In this document: positions 61,900 to 64,000 of the stretch, piece by piece | Layout of the letters: the number at the start of each line of letters is the position of its first letter | Position numbering within the stretch: the first letter of the stretch is position 1 | Origin: Erwinia aphidicola | GTDB lineage: Bacteria > Pseudomonadota > Gammaproteobacteria > Enterobacterales > Enterobacteriaceae | DNA: 64,000 nt | Direction of reading: 5' to 3' | Assembly: GCF_014773485.1 (NCBI RefSeq) | Contig: NZ_JACXBP010000014.1 | Span: 22,079 to 86,078 of the forward strand | Position numbers and translations under genes: made by a program | The notes under the pieces: model-generated | The model's input: the letters and a program-made list of their open reading frames with translations, nothing else | What the model was told of the DNA's origin: nothing | Databases searched by the model: none

Positions 61900-62065
61900 T
61901 TTATCTCAAAAAAACACCCCCTTAAACTATAAAGATCTAAACTATAAAGAAAAGAACAAACGTTATAGGATCTTTTTTTGAGTAGATCCTCTAAAAACCG
62001 ATCCTTAAAGCAAGGACATCCCTCAAAAAAAGAGATGCCGCGAGACCAGTCTAAGAGGATCCTTG
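61900..62065. other. AT- and GATC-rich element beside iterons
   Basis: Five GATC (Dam) sites in about 110 bp and a duplicated AAACTATAAAGA (about 61925-61955). A short palindrome AGGATCT/AGATCCT encloses a T-run (about 61968-61991). AT-rich, GATC-dense sequence next to tight iterons and DnaA boxes is typical of the unwinding part of an origin. It may also terminate the parFG transcript. Confidence 0.5.
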
Positions 62066-62278
62066 TTAGCGGGATTCATTCTCTGGAAGCCAGTGCTCAA
62101 TCAGTTCTGTCAGCACATCCTTCATCTCACGACCCTGCATAAAGCAGGCCGTCTTAAACCTACGGTGCAGATCTTCGTCGATATTAGTCTGCAATTTTTT
62201 TACAGTCCCGGCAGGTGGCTTACTCACTGCATCCAGCGCCGGTGCTAACTGCCGATGTTGTCCCAGTTTCATTTTCAT
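62066..62278 (-). CDS. parG: ParG-like centromere-binding protein
   Basis: A 70-residue ribbon-helix-helix protein. The flexible basic N-terminus (MKMKLGQHRQLAPALDAVSK) and folded C-terminus (VKKLQTNIDEDLHRRFKTACFMQGREMKDVLTELIEHWL) match ParG of plasmid TP228 in size and layout. ParG binds the centromere, represses its operon and stimulates ParF. The start overlaps the parF stop by four bases. Confidence 0.88.
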   Translation of the reverse strand: MKMKLGQHRQLAPALDAVSKPPAGTVKKLQTNIDEDLHRRFKTACFMQGREMKDVLTELIEHWLPENESR

Positions 62279-62901
62279 GCAAGCAGCTCCAGAATTTCGT
62301 TTGTCATCACATCGATCTCCCCTTTTGCACTGCCGTCTGTCGTGTCAAATACGGTTCCACCATCCAGCATTGTGCGTATGTACACCTGTCGCTGAGTCGT
62401 CGCAGTTTTAAGCGCCGGAACACCGGTATCCTCGATTGACTCTTTAAGGACCTCAAGCATGCGCGTAGAGGCAACTTTTTTGGTAATCAGGAATCGCGCA
62501 ATCACCGGCTGCAAGTTTTCGCGCGCCTCGACCACCGCCAGAATCGCGCCACAGGCAGCAAAATCGAGAGGTGAAGGCGTCACCGGAATAAGCACCAAAT
62601 CGCTGACCATAACGGCTGCTGAAGATATCGCCGTTATGGCCGCAGCGCCATCAATGACCACGTAGTCATAGTCCTTCAGCTGTTTACGCACGGTATAAAC
62701 TTCTTTTTCGGATGCCGCTTCAGCCAAATCAAATTTGCACTTGGTTTCGTCGTACCAATTGCTGATGCTACCCTGAGGATCCGTATCCACCATCACAACC
62801 TTGAAACCCTTGCGAGCCAGGCATGTTGCGATATTGATGGAGGTCGTCGTTTTCCCTACCCCGCCCTTCCCGTTCAGGAAGGAGATAATTTTGGTTGTCA
62901 T
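62275..62901 (-). CDS. parF: ParF-like Walker-type partition ATPase
   Basis: A 208-residue ParA-superfamily ATPase of the short type Ib class. Deviant Walker A GKGGVGKTTTSINIAT, Walker A' VMVDTDPQGSISNWYDE and switch VVIDGAAAITAISSAAVMVSDLVLIPVTPSPLDF closely follow TP228 ParF, as does TATTQRQVYIRTMLDGGTVF. It polymerises with ATP to move plasmid copies apart. It is the first gene of the parFG operon; its upstream region contains a long octamer array. Confidence 0.93.
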   Translation of the reverse strand: MTTKIISFLNGKGGVGKTTTSINIATCLARKGFKVVMVDTDPQGSISNWYDETKCKFDLAEAASEKEVYTVRKQLKDYDYVVIDGAAAITAISSAAVMVSDLVLIPVTPSPLDFAACGAILAVVEARENLQPVIARFLITKKVASTRMLEVLKESIEDTGVPALKTATTQRQVYIRTMLDGGTVFDTTDGSAKGEIDVMTNEILELLA

Positions 62902-63343
62902 CAGACGCCCCCTAAAGTTTATCTCTGGTGAATCACAGGATTACGTAATCCCAGGATTCTGGGATTTTTAAATCACGGGATTATATGATTACAGGATATA
63001 GTAATCCCTTATCAGGAACAATAAGATACCCTGCAAGAATCACAGAATCACAGAATCACAGAATCACAGAATCACAGAATCACAGAATCACAGAATCACA
63101 GAATCACAGAATCACAGAATCACAGAATCACAGAATCACAGAATCACAGAATTATTGGTAATCGTAATTTCAAAGGCGACATGCTCAGCCTTTGTACTTC
63201 AGGTTTCTTAGCGCTAATTTATATAGTCTGTATCAGATGCGGGGATTTACTGCCTATGTTAGCGGTAACGTTGGCGGGCTATAACGGATTTGTGGCCTGA
63301 TGAAACCCGATTAAATGCGAGTCATTTTGAGAAGAGGTGTCCA
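62902..63343. other. Presumed parFG promoter and centromere region
   Basis: No gene. A mosaic of GGATTA and TAATCC-type elements fills 62930-63010, including GGATTACGTAATCC near the parF end. The 14-unit octamer array follows at 63036-63147. ParFG systems keep their centromere directly upstream of parF as short boxes at 8-bp spacing, which this resembles. Confidence 0.6.
63036..63147. repeat. Tandem octamer AGAATCAC x14, candidate par centromere
   Basis: Fourteen exact 8-bp units, 135 bp upstream of parF. TP228 parH consists of tetramer boxes separated by 4-bp AT-rich spacers (8-bp period), bound by ParG. This array has the same period and the same place relative to parF. Confidence 0.75.
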
Positions 63344-63694
63344 ATGGTCTGGTTGATTGTGAAGTATATGGTAACTGCCGGAGTTGTTGTGCTTGTTTCG
63401 GAGGTGGCAAAGCGAAGCGATCGATTTGGTGCGCTGCTGGCTGCCCTACCGCTGGTGACCGTTCTGGTGCTCGTATGGATGAAGCTGGAAGGGCAAACAC
63501 AGGAAAAAATTGCCAGTCATGCATGGTACACATTTTGGTATGTGGTCCCTACCCTCCCGATGTTTCTCTGCTTTCCCCTCATGTTTCAACGATGGGGTTT
63601 CTGGATTGCGCTACTGGCTTCATGCATGATGACCGTGGTGATATTTTGGGGATATGCGCTTTTACTTCGTCGTTCAGTAATTGATCTGATTTGA
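63344..63694 (+). CDS. DUF3147-type small membrane protein
   Basis: A 116-residue protein with four hydrophobic helices: MVWLIVKYMVTAGVVVLVSEVAKRS, FGALLAALPLVTVLVLVWM, WYVVPTLPMFLCFPLMF and FWIALLASCMMTVVIFWGYALLL. The helix pattern and the KRSDRFGALLAALPL loop fit the DUF3147 family of inner-membrane proteins of unknown function. The frame opens earlier, but ATG 63344 follows GAAGAGG. It is divergent from parF, beyond the octamer array. Confidence 0.75.
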   Translation: MVWLIVKYMVTAGVVVLVSEVAKRSDRFGALLAALPLVTVLVLVWMKLEGQTQEKIASHAWYTFWYVVPTLPMFLCFPLMFQRWGFWIALLASCMMTVVIFWGYALLLRRSVIDLI

Positions 63695-63742
63695 CACCGT
63701 AATTATGAGTTGGAAACCGTAGCAGGGATTTGAGAAAATAAT

Positions 63743-63838
63743 CCCATAATTCCATAATTCCATAATCCCATAATCCCATAATCCCATAATCCCATAATTC
63801 CATAATCCCATAATTCCATAATTCCATAATTCCATAAT
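63743..63838. repeat. Tandem octamer YCCATAAT x12
   Basis: Twelve units of CCCATAAT or TCCATAAT without interruption, starting 50 bp after the DUF3147 stop. It keeps the same 8-bp period as the other arrays. Confidence 0.9.
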
Positions 63839-63937
63839 CGTCGGTATGAAAATCCTTTCAAATGTTGCAACGACCAGGAGAGTCTAGCATCTTGAAATGC
63901 TTAGAGGGTTGCAGTCACAACAACATTAAGCAAAAAT

Positions 63938-64000
63938 AATCCTGCAATCCTGCAATCCTGCAATCCTGCAATCCTGCAATCCTGCAATCCTGCAATCCTG
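63938..64000. repeat. Tandem octamer AATCCTGC, at least 8 copies, cut by window end
   Basis: Seven full units and an eighth missing one base at the window edge; the true length is unknown. The 100 bp between this array and the previous one has no gene. Confidence 0.9.

Noticed and set aside
63036..63147. CRISPR array interpretation of the octamer repeats
   Set aside because: The repeats are contiguous 8-bp units with no spacers and no cas genes in the window.

Overview
The window looks like part of a large low-copy plasmid from an Erwiniaceae-type enterobacterium (Pantoea/Erwinia-like). The plasmid backbone is at the right: a RepFIB-type repA (59.8-60.8 kb) with about 16 iterons and DnaA boxes upstream, a ParF/ParG partition pair (62.1-62.9 kb), an Exc2-type lipoprotein, and a P1 Cre-like recombinase (29.2-30.3 kb) that has a 34-bp lox-like site upstream. 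The genus is inferred from the style of the encoded proteins, not from a marker gene.

Layout. 0.3-6.3 kb: OsmB-like lipoprotein, a Fur-box-preceded siderophore receptor/binding-protein pair (FhuE/FhuD type), a thioredoxin-fold protein, a cupin and a YddW-like GHL10 lipoprotein. 6.5-9.3 kb: gtrA-gtrB-gtrII O-antigen glucosylation operon; gtrA has a one-base T-tract contraction. 10.2-26.2 kb: the most unusual region, a compact biosynthetic cluster with an ATP-grasp ligase, an MFS transporter, a 2764-residue FAAL-ACP-C-A-PCP-Cy-A(Cys)-PCP synthetase, a stand-alone KS protein lacking the HGTGT histidine, an M20 peptidase/deacylase and a type II thioesterase. 26.4-28.7 kb: a frameshifted IS91-like element and a decayed class II microcin gene with an apparently intact immunity gene. 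29.2-38.4 kb: cre, a GH5 glycosidase next to a Vxr-like sensor kinase/regulator/DUF2861 trio, hipBA, and an aromatic amino acid lyase homologue. 38.4-41.5 kb: the polar amino acid ABC transporter co-transcribed with that lyase. 41.8-59.6 kb: accessory metabolism and regulators (BetT, EamA/MocR pair, LysR with a metallo-hydrolase, ROK regulator with an MFS gene, Qnr-family pentapeptide protein, H-NS, PLP decarboxylase with an MFS gene and an HxlR regulator, and a substrate-binding-protein pseudogene). 59.6-64 kb: replication and partition.

How it works together. The 10-26 kb cluster should make an N-acylated or acyl-started peptide that ends in a cysteine-derived thiazoline. The FAAL activates a carboxylic acid, the Cy domain and the second A domain (code close to the Cys code) install the ring, and the KS protein could accept or transfer the chain but seems unable to elongate it. 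The M20 enzyme could deacylate a prodrug, the MFS protein could export, and the ATP-grasp protein could form a further amide. The product is unknown.

A second theme is short tandem arrays whose units mostly carry AATC at 7-8 bp spacing (28.7, 54.3, 63.0, 63.7 and 63.9 kb). The largest lies just upstream of parF, where ParFG systems keep their centromere. Identifications rest on recognising protein families by eye; nothing was searched or aligned by software.
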